Assembly: GCF_015207425.1 (NCBI RefSeq)
Contig: NZ_JADEWZ010000010.1
Location: 62,001-126,000, forward strand
Origin: Lusitaniella coriacea LEGE 07157
Lineage (GTDB): Bacteria > Cyanobacteriota > Cyanobacteriia > Cyanobacteriales > Spirulinaceae
Direction: 5' to 3'
Length of the DNA stretch: 64,000 nucleotides
Below are positions 1-9,869 of this stretch, in pieces. The translations under genes were made by a program, and so were the position numbers. Each line of letters opens with the position of its first letter. Position 1 is the stretch's first letter. A model generated the notes under the pieces. It saw only the letters and a list, made by a program, of their open reading frames with translations, had not been told where the DNA came from and searched no databases.

Positions 1-404
1 TTGGCTTTAACGCTCCATTCGTCCATAAATGCAATCAAACATTCTGCGAGACCTGCGTCTGCGGCACGAACATCGTCAATTGCTTGAACTCTTCCTGCGG
101 CGTAGCGTTGGCGATATTCTTCGGGAAAAACCTCTTCGGGAAATGTTACTCCAAGAATGGGGTCGTAGTTGGGGAGGACGGCTTCGCTAATGGGCATTCC
201 CGTACCGTCGGTAAAGATTTGGTAGATGAGGACGCGATCGGCTTGAAAAATTCTTTGAACTTCGGTGACGGCGGTTTGAAGAATTTCTTTGAGGTGTAGC
301 GAACGGCGAATCTTGAGGGTAACTTCGGCAAATAACTCTACTCGTTGATGTTGGCGGTGAAGTTCTTCTGCTGCCGCTTTGAGGAATTTGTGTATGCCCT
401 CCAT
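1..404 (-). CDS. GAF-domain sensor protein, N-terminal part (runs off window)
   Basis: The minus strand is open from an ATG at 404 to the window edge, giving about 134 residues with no stop. After a short helical lead (MEGIHKFLKAAAEEL) comes a phytochrome-type GAF start: a helix reading LHLKEILQTAVTEVQRIF, then QADRVLIYQI and later AGRVQAIDDV, as in cyanobacterial multi-GAF histidine kinases and cyclases. GAF domains bind a chromophore or small ligand. The output module lies outside the window, so kinase, cyclase or chemoreceptor cannot be told apart. No chromophore-binding Cys is visible in the part present. Confidence 0.8.
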   Translation of the reverse strand, partial: MEGIHKFLKAAAEELHRQHQRVELFAEVTLKIRRSLHLKEILQTAVTEVQRIFQADRVLIYQIFTDGTGMPISEAVLPNYDPILGVTFPEEVFPEEYRQRYAAGRVQAIDDVRAADAGLAECLIAFMDEWSVKA

Positions 405-1052
405 AACCGAACTGAATGGGGATTGACGTTAAGTAATCTTAACGCAAGGTAATGTTTTTTGATTAATATTTAGGATTTCTCGGTGGAGCGATTAAATGCT
501 TAAAGAGAGACGATATCTCATCTCTCTTCTTATTTGCGTGTTATTTCCTGAGATCGCAACGCGCTACTCGTTCAGTTGGCTCGTTTCTCCTCGCACGATC
601 GCAATCTTTTACAGATTGGGATGTTGAATTTCCAAGCGGCTACTGCCAATAAATGGATGTGGAGCGGGTTTACTGCTCATTTGCAAGGAAAAATAGAGCG
701 ATAGCGTGATGGTACAAGCTAATAAAAGTCTTTCTAACATGGGCGAATTCCTCCCTCCTATAGCCCACATTTCTATTGTGTTCTGTTTTTCCTTGAATGG
801 GTTTGATTTAATCCCCCCGCGACCTATGATCTAGATCTTGCGAAAAGCGCGATCGCGATCGCCAGCCCTGACCTAGAATTTTCCTAACCTAACCCCAAGG
901 TCTTGGCAAAGTGCGACCGACCGACCATAATGAAGGGCGTAGCTGGCGATTTTAGCAGCAGGGGAGATGGCAAGGAAAAAGCGGTAATATTTGGACGTTT
1001 TGTTGTTTGCGTTTTAATTCTCCCAGTCCCCGATCGCAAAGGAATACAAACC
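405..1052. other. Intergenic region upstream of the 1053 gene
   Basis: About 650 bases lie between the divergent GAF gene and the proline-rich protein. They hold a 43-codon reading frame (609-740, minus) with a very good ribosome binding site, listed separately. A HIP1-rich stretch (GCGATCGC repeats near 850-865) precedes the 1053 gene. I see no tRNA, repeat or terminator here. Confidence 0.5.
609..740 (-). CDS. Small membrane-anchored or secreted peptide, 43 aa, unknown
   Basis: The frame starts at ATG 740, preceded on the minus strand by AGGAGGGAGG about 7-8 bases upstream, one of the strongest Shine-Dalgarno sequences in the window. It encodes MLERLLLACTITLSLYFSLQ followed by a short polar tail ending in QHPNL. 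The first 20 residues form a hydrophobic helix like a signal anchor or signal peptide. I do not recognise the family. The strong ribosome site and hydrophobic start favour a real small gene; the only other support is the lack of any competing gene in the region. Confidence 0.45.
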   Translation of the reverse strand: MLERLLLACTITLSLYFSLQMSSKPAPHPFIGSSRLEIQHPNL

Positions 1053-2135
1053 ATGTCTGAGTCTGTCGCTAATCAGCAAGAAATTCAACCGCCTTTGGCA
1101 GAATCAACTCCAATTAAACCGTGGTCAGTCGAAAATGATGCCGACCACTTGATGAACGATCTGTTTCTCGATATCGATCGTCTTCTTGATGTTGGCAGCG
1201 AATTACCCAACGAACCCGTTCAAACCGAATCTCGCGAACGCAAAGCGCTGGTAATCCCCTCCTTAAGACTGTCAGCGGCAGAACCCCTAGCACTACAATC
1301 AGAAGCACCTCCTCTCTCTCCTCCTCAAACCCATCAGCCGAAATCTCTTCCAGAAAAAAAACCTGCACCCCAAAAAAGCCCTGTCGTTCGGCATCTGGAC
1401 AAAATTCTCTTTGGTGTTGCTTGCGTCTCCTTGACGGGCGTTCTCTTTTGGCTGCTCCAAACCGATAAACTGCACTTACCTAAATTTCTCTCGCCCAATG
1501 CGGTAAAAAACTCCCTAACTCAAAACCCTGCGGCTCCTTTATCCGAATCCGACGCTCAGTTTGTGAGCTATATGCTGCGTTCCCTCGATCTTCTCGATAG
1601 CAAGGCGGAAACAAGCCAAGGGAATAATGGAAATAACGGGCAATCCAACCTCCCTCCCGCGCCAGGAGCGGGTAATGGCAATTCAGTTTCCATCCCTCAA
1701 GTGATCGAGCGCGTCTATATTCCCGTTTATCCGCCCACCCAAATGCCTTCTGGCTCGCTCCTGCCCCCCCCACCCTCTCCTGAGCCGCCCTCGCCACAAG
1801 CTCCTGCCAAAAACAATCCCCAAGCGGCTGCACCCGCTCCTAAACCCGCGTCGGCGAAACCATCCACCCCAAGCAATAGCAATACGGACTCACCGCCACA
1901 AGCGGCGGCACCCGCTCCTGTCCCCGAAGTAAGCCGACATACCCTAATGGGTGTAGTTGTAGAATCGAACGGTCGGTCAGCAGCATGGTTTAAAATTGAC
2001 GGCGCAACCCAACGCTTTCAATCCGGACAAGCTATTGGGGACAGCGGTTGGATTCTGGTTTCTGCCGCAAACCAAAATGCTATTATTCGTCGCAACGGTA
2101 AGGTTCGCTCGATTTATGTCGGGCAAAAGTTTTAA
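1053..2135 (+). CDS. Single-pass membrane protein, proline-rich, with GspC/PilP-like C-terminal domain
   Basis: The protein has 360 residues from ATG 1053, which sits 8 bases after AAGGAA; the frame stays open further upstream but without a good start. An acidic cytoplasmic N-terminus (about 1-110) leads to one membrane helix near 117-140 (FGVACVSLTGVLFWLL). A long Pro/Ala/Ser linker (about 190-290) follows, then a compact 65-residue C-terminal domain with the pattern LMGVVVES...AAWFKIDGA...FQSGQAIGDSGWILVSA. That C-terminal pattern resembles the periplasmic beta domains of GspC and PilP, which tie inner-membrane assemblies to secretins. A role in type IV pilus or secretion alignment is inference. 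The next gene starts 15 bases downstream, so the two are probably co-transcribed. Confidence 0.75.
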   Translation: MSESVANQQEIQPPLAESTPIKPWSVENDADHLMNDLFLDIDRLLDVGSELPNEPVQTESRERKALVIPSLRLSAAEPLALQSEAPPLSPPQTHQPKSLPEKKPAPQKSPVVRHLDKILFGVACVSLTGVLFWLLQTDKLHLPKFLSPNAVKNSLTQNPAAPLSESDAQFVSYMLRSLDLLDSKAETSQGNNGNNGQSNLPPAPGAGNGNSVSIPQVIERVYIPVYPPTQMPSGSLLPPPPSPEPPSPQAPAKNNPQAAAPAPKPASAKPSTPSNSNTDSPPQAAAPAPVPEVSRHTLMGVVVESNGRSAAWFKIDGATQRFQSGQAIGDSGWILVSAANQNAIIRRNGKVRSIYVGQKF

Positions 2136-2150
2136 CGAATTTTAGAAATA

Positions 2151-2732
2151 ATGGGTCTATTTGACGATCTCAGCAGTTTCCTCGAAGCGCGATTAGAAGA
2201 GTTTTTGCGCAATAATCCTCATCTGGAACTACAGGCGCTAGAGGAACAACTTCGAGAGCAAGAAGACGGGACGCTACGCTTGATTTTAGATTTGCAGCGG
2301 CAGGAGAAGCAACTCCAAGACGATATTCTCGCGATCGCGAAAGATATTCAACGCTGGCACGATCGCGCGAGTAAAGCAACTGCCGCAGGCAGAAACGACT
2401 TAGCTCAGGCCGCGCAAGAACGGGAAGCCGCGCTCCTGCGTCAGGGAAACCAGCATTGGGGACAAATGGCAGGCGTTAAAGAGCGGATCGAGCGTTCTAA
2501 AGACCTCGTGCGACAAATTCAGCGTCGTCGCCAAGAAGTGAAAGCTCAAATTGCAGCAACTCAAGCCGCACGCGCCAACACCCAAGCAACCCCAAATCGG
2601 GATACCGTCGGCTGGAATCAAACGGGCTATAATCCTCGCGCCAAGAAAGGTTTCGACCCTCTAGAAGACAAGTTTCAGCGCTGGGAGATGGACGATGAAC
2701 TCGAACAAATGAAACGAAATTTAGGCAAGTAA
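2151..2732 (+). CDS. TIGR04376 family coiled-coil protein
   Basis: This 193-residue soluble protein begins MGLFDDLSSFLEARLEEFL and is almost entirely charged helix, with heptad-like segments (ALEEQLREQEDGTLRLILDL) through residue 130 and a polar tail. Its length and opening match the cyanobacterial family TIGR04376, whose function is unknown; the pattern recalls PspA/IM30-type helical proteins. It starts 15 bases after the proline-rich membrane protein, so the pair is likely one transcription unit. The ribosome binding site is weak, consistent with translational coupling. Confidence 0.8.
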   Translation: MGLFDDLSSFLEARLEEFLRNNPHLELQALEEQLREQEDGTLRLILDLQRQEKQLQDDILAIAKDIQRWHDRASKATAAGRNDLAQAAQEREAALLRQGNQHWGQMAGVKERIERSKDLVRQIQRRRQEVKAQIAATQAARANTQATPNRDTVGWNQTGYNPRAKKGFDPLEDKFQRWEMDDELEQMKRNLGK

Positions 2733-2742
2733 CTGACTTTGC

Positions 2743-3024
2743 CTAATGCTTTTCGAGCTTAAAAGAAATCGATCGCGGCGCGACATTAACCGGGGTTTGA
2801 CTCGCATCGGCTTGGGGAATTGTCGGCGGAACGGAAACCTCCCGTTCTTCAATAGCAGAGGGTGGAATGACGAACTCGCGCAGTCCCTTTTTCCAATTGG
2901 ACGCGATCGCCAAAAATACCCCACCTGCCACATAAACCGGGAAAGGAATAGTAAACTTCCCAACCCACTGATACAGCTCAACAAAGCCAAACACGACACA
3001 AAAACTAGCAATCCATACTCTCAT
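2743..3024 (-). CDS. Small two-helix membrane protein, 93 aa
   Basis: The start at ATG 3024 follows GGGAGATAGCA, a good ribosome site. The protein has two hydrophobic segments at the N-terminus (WIASFCVVFGFVELYQWV and PFPVYVAGGVFLAIAS) and a basic then Pro/Ser-rich cytoplasmic tail (SIPQ/TPVN type). I recognise the general type as a conserved cyanobacterial protein of unknown function. It converges with the TIGR04376 gene, whose stop lies 10 bases away. Confidence 0.65.
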   Translation of the reverse strand: MRVWIASFCVVFGFVELYQWVGKFTIPFPVYVAGGVFLAIASNWKKGLREFVIPPSAIEEREVSVPPTIPQADASQTPVNVAPRSISFKLEKH

Positions 3025-3088
3025 TGCTATCTCCCAAGTACGTTCGTTCGCATTATACGCGAATCGCGATCGTACATAGAAGAAAGAA

Positions 3089-3112
3089 TCCCACGCGCTA
3101 CGAGCCGTGGGA
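3089..3112 (-). terminator. Hairpin after prk (terminator or IS200/IS605-type end hairpin)
   Basis: TCCCACG (3089-3095) pairs perfectly with CGTGGGA (3106-3112). Read on the minus strand the hairpin is followed by TTCTTTCTTCT and lies 60 bases past the prk stop, as expected for an intrinsic terminator. The hairpin with its flank GTGGGAGTCTCAA also resembles the right-end hairpins of cyanobacterial IS200/IS605 elements, so it could be a relic co-opted as terminator. Confidence 0.5.
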
Positions 3113-3171
3113 GTCTCAATCGTAGATAACAGCTACAAGATACCGTCTGAATCTATCTCTTAAAAGGCAGT

Positions 3172-4176
3172 CTAAACCTGAGCTGCAACCTTCTCCGCAG
3201 CCACACTCGTCAGCTTTTGATAAGTCTCTCTCATCTTCAGACCCACAAGAACTTGGAACAACCCAGAACCATTACGAGAACCTGGATAATCCTTGTGCTT
3301 CAGTAACAACTCCGTCATCTCGCCGTAATACTTCGTTGAGGTATTACTCAAGTGACTTTCGATATAAATCATCTCTTCAAGGTTGTCAAACTGACCGTCA
3401 ACCTCCAAAATGGAAACCTCATTTCCCATGTAGCTATCCGGTCCGTAATACAACTTGATTCCAGGATAAGAACAGGTCAATTTTCGTCCGCACGGTCTCC
3501 AATCAATCGTAGACCCTTCATCAAACAAATAGACCGGATCGAAATGAGCAACCGCTTCCTTTTGAATCAGGCGAACCCGCAAATGCTTACAATCCTTATC
3601 CTCGATCAGTTGCGTCGGCAAGATCTGAATCACAACATCCGCGTGTTCTTTCTGTGGCTCAATATAAGCCGTAAAGTCTGGTTTTCTGGCATTAATCGAT
3701 GCCAGCACGTCCTCGCGGGTATGACCCCGTTCCTCCATATCGCGCTGGATCTTCCAGTTGATTTTGACCTCATCACTAATATCAAGATAAACGCCAAAGT
3801 CAATCAGGCTGCGCACGCGCTCGTCGTACAACGGATGGAGTCCTTCAATCACAACCACTTTATTCGGTTCGACCCGTTCGGGCGGATCCAATTCCCCAGT
3901 TTCGTGATTGTAAATCGGTTTATCAATCGCGCGACCTTCCTTGAGCGCTTTAATTTGCTCGTACATCAGGTCAAAATTGTTCGCTGCTGGATTCAGCGCG
4001 GTAACGCCTTTTTCCTTTCTTCCTTTACGATCGAGACTGTGATAGTCATCCAAACAGATGACCGTCATAAACTCTTCGCCGAATAAGTCGGTCAAGCGAC
4101 CCAAAAACGTAGATTTACCGCATCCTGAGTCCCCAGCGACTCCGATTAAAACCACGCGGCTTGACTGAGTGGTCAT
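3172..4176 (-). CDS. prk: Phosphoribulokinase
   Basis: Phosphoribulokinase makes ribulose 1,5-bisphosphate from ribulose 5-phosphate and ATP in the Calvin cycle. The 334 residues show the P-loop GVAGDSGCGKST, the redox cysteines C19 and C41 as in plant-type PRK, the family segments RDMEERGHTREDVLASI and EGLHPLYDERVRSLIDFG, and the second Cys pair in DWRPCGRKLTC. These are the residues used for thioredoxin control and for the GAPDH/CP12 inactive complex, so light-dark redox regulation is expected. The start at 4176 follows GAGGGAAG. The gene is divergent from petH, with a 566-base shared upstream region holding a near-perfect palindrome. Confidence 0.98.
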   Translation of the reverse strand: MTTQSSRVVLIGVAGDSGCGKSTFLGRLTDLFGEEFMTVICLDDYHSLDRKGRKEKGVTALNPAANNFDLMYEQIKALKEGRAIDKPIYNHETGELDPPERVEPNKVVVIEGLHPLYDERVRSLIDFGVYLDISDEVKINWKIQRDMEERGHTREDVLASINARKPDFTAYIEPQKEHADVVIQILPTQLIEDKDCKHLRVRLIQKEAVAHFDPVYLFDEGSTIDWRPCGRKLTCSYPGIKLYYGPDSYMGNEVSILEVDGQFDNLEEMIYIESHLSNTSTKYYGEMTELLLKHKDYPGSRNGSGLFQVLVGLKMRETYQKLTSVAAEKVAAQV

Positions 4177-5954
<1,778 letters not shown>

Positions 5955-6256
5955 GGCTAAGTTGAATCGGATTTCATCTCTAGACGGTCGTGATTGGAGA
6001 TGGAAAACCCTTCATTTATTTTCAGTCTCGATCGTCCAACGCTCCCATACTTAGCTTTCAGCGCATCTTTCACCTTGATTTTGTAAGGAGAGAGGTGCGT
6101 TTATTTTTCCTTTTCCTTGCCTCGCGCTTGCAGCAAACCTGAGAATTACGTTAAATTTAGTTAAGCTAAAGATGCATTTTAAGCATTTTTTCAGTAATAG
6201 ACTTTCTCAGACAGTCCTTTAGAACTGAAATTCCCATTAATTAAGATTGTTAAAAG
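5955..6256. other. petH-ftsH intergenic region
   Basis: These 302 bases contain no open frame with a usable ribosome site. The sequence turns AT-rich in the last 120 bases, which probably holds the ftsH promoter and leader. A short inverted repeat (CATCTC/GAGATG near 5978-6003) follows petH but has no T-run. Confidence 0.4.
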
Positions 6257-8143
6257 ATGAAAATTTCCTGGAGAATCATCCTACTTTGGACGTTACCTGC
6301 CCTTGTCATTGGTTTTTTCCTGTGGCAGGGAACCTTTTCGCCGGCTGCTGCCAATTTAGGCAACAATACAGCCAATACGCGCATGACTTACGGCCGCTTC
6401 TTGGAATACTTAGAAACCGATCGCGTCAAGAGCGTGGATCTGTATGAAGGCGGTCGAACCGCGATCGTGCAAGCCACCGACCCGCAACTCGATAGCAGAA
6501 TTCAGACATTGCGCGTCGATTTACCCGGCAATTCTCCAGAACTGATTGCGAAGCTCAGAACTAAAGATATTGCTCTCGATTCCCACCCCCTGCGCAACGA
6601 TGGGGCAATTTGGGGCTTTTTGGGCAATTTAATCTTCCCCATTCTTCTGATTGGCGCGTTGTTCTTTTTGTTCCGTCGCTCCAGCAATATCCCCGGCGGT
6701 CCCGGTCAAGCGATGAGTTTTGGCAAATCTCGCGCTCGCTTCATGATGGAAGCGAAGACTGGCGTGATGTTTGATGATGTTGCGGGGATTGAAGAAGCCA
6801 AAGAAGAGTTAGAGGAAGTTGTGACCTTTCTCAAACAGCCGGAACGATTCACCGCCGTCGGCGCTCGAATTCCTAAAGGCGTTTTATTAGTGGGTCCTCC
6901 AGGAACGGGAAAAACCTTACTCGCTAAAGCGATCGCGGGAGAAGCCGGCGTACCCTTTTTCAGCATTTCCGGTTCGGAGTTTGTGGAAATGTTTGTGGGG
7001 GTTGGAGCCTCTCGCGTGCGCGACTTGTTTAAGAAAGCGAAAGAGAATGCACCCTGTTTGATTTTCATCGATGAAATTGATGCGGTGGGTCGCCAGCGCG
7101 GTGCGGGAATTGGCGGCGGAAACGACGAACGAGAGCAAACCCTCAACCAACTGCTCACGGAAATGGATGGGTTTGAAGGGAATACCGGAATTATTATTAT
7201 TGCAGCCACTAACCGCCCCGATGTATTGGATACAGCCCTGTTGCGTCCGGGACGTTTTGACCGTCAGGTGACGGTGGATGCGCCGGATTTGAAAGGACGA
7301 ATCGGCATTTTGGACGTTCACGCGCGCAATAAAAAGCTCGACCCCGTTGTTTCGATTGAGTCGGTCGCGCGCCGCACTCCTGGCTTCACCGGAGCGGATT
7401 TAGCCAACTTGCTCAACGAAGCGGCAATCTTAACCGCACGGCGGCGCAAAGAGGCAATTACCATGTTGGAAATTAACGATGCGGTCGATCGCGTGGTTGC
7501 GGGAATGGAAGGGACTCCCCTGGTGGATAGCAAGAGCAAGCGCTTGATTGCTTATCACGAAGTCGGTCACGCCATTGTGGGAACGCTGGTGAAGGATCAC
7601 GATCCCGTTCAGAAGGTGACCCTAATTCCGCGCGGACAGGCGCAGGGTTTAACCTGGTTCGTTCCGGATGAGGAGCAAGGATTAACGACTCGCTCTCAAC
7701 TGATTGCTCGCATTGCTGGGGCAATGGGGGGTCGCGCGGCAGAGGAAGAGGTCTTTGGCGATGCAGAAGTGACAACGGGTGCTGGAGGCGATTTGCAGCA
7801 AGCTACGGGACTGGCACGGCAAATGGTCACTCGTTTGGGAATGAGCGATTTGGGTCCCCTATCCCTTGAAGAGCAATCGGGAGAGGTCTTTTTGGGGAAT
7901 GGTTTAATGAATCGTTCGGAATACTCTAACGCGATCGCGACCAAAATTGATAACCAGGTGCGCACGATTATCGAACAGGGGCATCAAGTGGCGCGCGATA
8001 TCGTTCGCGAAAACCGTTTGGTCATCGATCGGTTAGTGGATTTGTTGATTGAGAAAGAAACCGTTGATGGGGAAGAACTCCGTCAAATTGTGGCAGAGTA
8101 CACCGAAGTGCCAGAAAAAGAACGGTTCGTTCCGCAGTTGTAA
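6257..8143 (+). CDS. ftsH: ATP-dependent zinc metalloprotease FtsH
   Basis: This membrane-bound AAA+ protease degrades damaged membrane proteins; cyanobacterial FtsH complexes turn over photosystem II D1 protein. The 628 residues show two membrane helices (about 6-22 and 118-135), Walker A GPPGTGKT, Walker B LIFIDEID, the second region of homology [20 protein letters not shown] and the zinc site HEVGH. Length and the acidic tail fit the thylakoid FtsH2/FtsH4 type, but which paralogue is not settled. It stands alone with a strong terminator after it. The ribosome site is weak (AAAAG). Confidence 0.97.
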   Translation: MKISWRIILLWTLPALVIGFFLWQGTFSPAAANLGNNTANTRMTYGRFLEYLETDRVKSVDLYEGGRTAIVQATDPQLDSRIQTLRVDLPGNSPELIAKLRTKDIALDSHPLRNDGAIWGFLGNLIFPILLIGALFFLFRRSSNIPGGPGQAMSFGKSRARFMMEAKTGVMFDDVAGIEEAKEELEEVVTFLKQPERFTAVGARIPKGVLLVGPPGTGKTLLAKAIAGEAGVPFFSISGSEFVEMFVGVGASRVRDLFKKAKENAPCLIFIDEIDAVGRQRGAGIGGGNDEREQTLNQLLTEMDGFEGNTGIIIIAATNRPDVLDTALLRPGRFDRQVTVDAPDLKGRIGILDVHARNKKLDPVVSIESVARRTPGFTGADLANLLNEAAILTARRRKEAITMLEINDAVDRVVAGMEGTPLVDSKSKRLIAYHEVGHAIVGTLVKDHDPVQKVTLIPRGQAQGLTWFVPDEEQGLTTRSQLIARIAGAMGGRAAEEEVFGDAEVTTGAGGDLQQATGLARQMVTRLGMSDLGPLSLEEQSGEVFLGNGLMNRSEYSNAIATKIDNQVRTIIEQGHQVARDIVRENRLVIDRLVDLLIEKETVDGEELRQIVAEYTEVPEKERFVPQL

Positions 8144-8165
8144 CCTCGATTAGTCATTATGAATT

Positions 8166-8203
8166 GAAAAAAGGAGCGATCGCGCGATCGCTCCTTTTTT
8201 TTT
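8166..8203. terminator. Bidirectional terminator between ftsH and metF
   Basis: A perfect 22-bp palindrome (GGAGCGATCGC and its complement, 8173-8194) is followed by nine T and preceded by six A, so it can end transcription from both convergent genes. Its core is a doubled HIP1 site, showing HIP1 sequence recruited into a terminator. Confidence 0.92.
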
Positions 8204-8209
8204 GCAATC

Positions 8210-9112
8210 TCAACTCCAGACGGGATCGATAGGAGTAATATCCGCCATATCGAGAATTTGTGGAATTAAATCTTCCCGCTTGACAGCCATCATGTGAACC
8301 CCCTGGCACAATTGTTTTGCCATGCGAACTTGTTCTGCCGCAATTTCCATCCCTTCCTGGAGAGGGTTTTCCGCAGCAGCAAGGCGATCGATAATTGTTT
8401 GGGGAATCTCAACGCCAGGAACGCAGCGATTAATAAAATCAGCATTTTTTGCCGATTTAAGCAAGAAAATTCCCGCCAAAATGGGTTTGTTCGTTCCCGA
8501 CGCAATTTGAGTCATAAACTTATCTAACCGCTCAAAATCCACAATGAGCTGACTTTGGAAAAACTGCGCCCCCGCTGCCAATTTGCGCTCAAAACGCCGT
8601 TGCAACCCCGACCAGCTTTTCAACTGCGGATCGACGGCTGCCCCAGCAAAGAGATCCGTCGGTTCGTCAGGGAGCGATCGCGCGTTAAAATCCAATCCTT
8701 GATTCAGCTTGCCAATCGTTTGTAACAATCGCACCGATTCGAGGTCAAAAACCGCCTTTGCCGTTTTATGATCCCCCGCTTTAACCGGATCTCCCGTGAG
8801 GGCAAGAATGTTGCGGATCCCCAAAGCAGAAGCGCCCATTAAATCTGCCTGCAAGCCAATCGCATTGCGATCGCGACACGCCATTTGACAAATCGGTTCG
8901 ATTCCCTCCTGCAACAGCAAAACCGATGCCGCCAAGGAAGACATTCGCAGGACAGCACGACTCCCATCGGTGATATTCACCGCGTGAACGCGACCTTTAA
9001 GGATTTTTGCCATTTCAACCATGCGGATGGGATTGCCTCCCTTGGGAGGCATCACCTCAGCCGTAATCAGAAAATCTTGAGCTTGGACGGCGCGACGAAA
9101 GCGGTTTGTCAT
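8210..9112 (-). CDS. metF: Methylenetetrahydrofolate reductase family protein
   Basis: The family reduces 5,10-methylene-THF to 5-methyl-THF for methionine synthesis, using FAD. The 300 residues from ATG 9112 begin MTNRFRRAVQAQDFLITAEV and show the family TIM-barrel marks: EVMPPKGGN, HAVNITDGS, CRDRN and NILALTGDPVKAGDH. The frame extends 16 codons upstream, but Met 9112 matches the family start. The length fits the catalytic domain only. The gene converges with ftsH. A corrinoid-linked variant role, seen for some short MTHFRs, is not excluded. Confidence 0.85.
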   Translation of the reverse strand: MTNRFRRAVQAQDFLITAEVMPPKGGNPIRMVEMAKILKGRVHAVNITDGSRAVLRMSSLAASVLLLQEGIEPICQMACRDRNAIGLQADLMGASALGIRNILALTGDPVKAGDHKTAKAVFDLESVRLLQTIGKLNQGLDFNARSLPDEPTDLFAGAAVDPQLKSWSGLQRRFERKLAAGAQFFQSQLIVDFERLDKFMTQIASGTNKPILAGIFLLKSAKNADFINRCVPGVEIPQTIIDRLAAAENPLQEGMEIAAEQVRMAKQLCQGVHMMAVKREDLIPQILDMADITPIDPVWS

Positions 9113-9233
9113 CTGTTGTTTTTTTTGACCAATCTTAGCAGTGAAATGGGCCACAGGCAAAAACGGAGATCGTGGAAATGGATGATAGCATTTTAAGTCC
9201 CATCCATAAAAGGTTGGGGAGAACGGGAAAAGC

Positions 9234-9481
9234 CTAGTGGTTTGTCAACCTCGATCTTGTGCGTTGAGACTGACACGGAGACGCGGAGAGCGGTCGGAAC
9301 GCCTCTGAGGGAACCTCTTACAGCGCGATTGCACAATCTGGAGGACGCGATGCCGGAAAAGGTTCCGGCATTTCAGCCGTCCGATAGGAGACCTCAGAGT
9401 GCCTCGCGCTGAGGACGCAAGCCGACCGAGGAGACACGGAGAAAGAATTGACCCACAAATTGGAAACTGACAGACCACTAG
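9234..9481. repeat. MITE-like element with 14-bp terminal inverted repeats
   Basis: CTAGTGGTTTGTCA (9234-9247) and TGACAGACCACTAG (9468-9481) are inverted repeats with one mismatch, enclosing 248 bases without a gene. AGC flanks both ends and may be a target duplication. The right end (GGAGAAAGAATTGACCC to ACTGACAGACC) recurs near 58190-58233. A second foldback element is nested inside at 9292-9427. Confidence 0.75.
9292..9427. repeat. Nested foldback element (GGTCGG family), copy 1
   Basis: It begins GGTCGGAACGCCTCTGAGG and ends GAGGACGCAAGCCGACC; the two ends are imperfect inverted repeats. In the middle ATGCCGGAA (9350-9358) pairs with TTCCGGCAT (9363-9371). The same ends occur in the 134-bp copy at 40058-40191, and one end at about 56622-56671. 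Confidence 0.75.
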
Positions 9482-9557
9482 AGCATTACCTCTGAACATT
9501 TCTCAAGAAATTTAGTACAATTGTACCAAGCAAGCTTTAGCGATTACCTCAGCAAAG

Positions 9558-9749
9558 ATGAAACAACTTAAATCCCCTCAAAACAAAACACAGAGGCAGT
9601 CTGTACGACAGGAACTCAATAAAAAAGCCCGTTCTTTGGGATTATCTCCAGGCAAAACCCTATTTCCCGAACAACCCCTCAGTCCCCACTATGGCGATCC
9701 CACCCTGGTTGATGACCGTCCTTTTGCGCGACAGAGTGTTTCTTTTTAG
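9558..9749 (+). CDS. Hypothetical small basic protein, 63 aa
   Basis: This frame encodes a basic, polar peptide (MKQLKSPQNKTQRQSVRQEL at the start, ending in RQSVSF) with no hydrophobic segment or known motif. The ribosome site is poor (AAAG), and it lies between a mobile repeat and the sensory operon. I do not recognise it; it could be a chance frame. Confidence 0.3.
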   Translation: MKQLKSPQNKTQRQSVRQELNKKARSLGLSPGKTLFPEQPLSPHYGDPTLVDDRPFARQSVSF

Positions 9750-9869
9750 TTTTGTATAAAGAGAAGTTTTGGACAGTTCCGGGAAAAAGAGCCAAACTGG
9801 TGAAGAAATAAGGTGTAGCCGCAAAAAAATGTTTCTTCTTGTTGTATTCCAACACCTGTATCCCAGTTG

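Noticed and set aside
84-331. Plus- and minus-strand frames inside the partial GAF gene
   Set aside because: They are shadows of the minus-strand GAF reading frame, which has clear family motifs.
3352-4086. A 244-codon plus-strand frame opposite prk
   Set aside because: It lies wholly antisense to phosphoribulokinase and has no recognisable domain.
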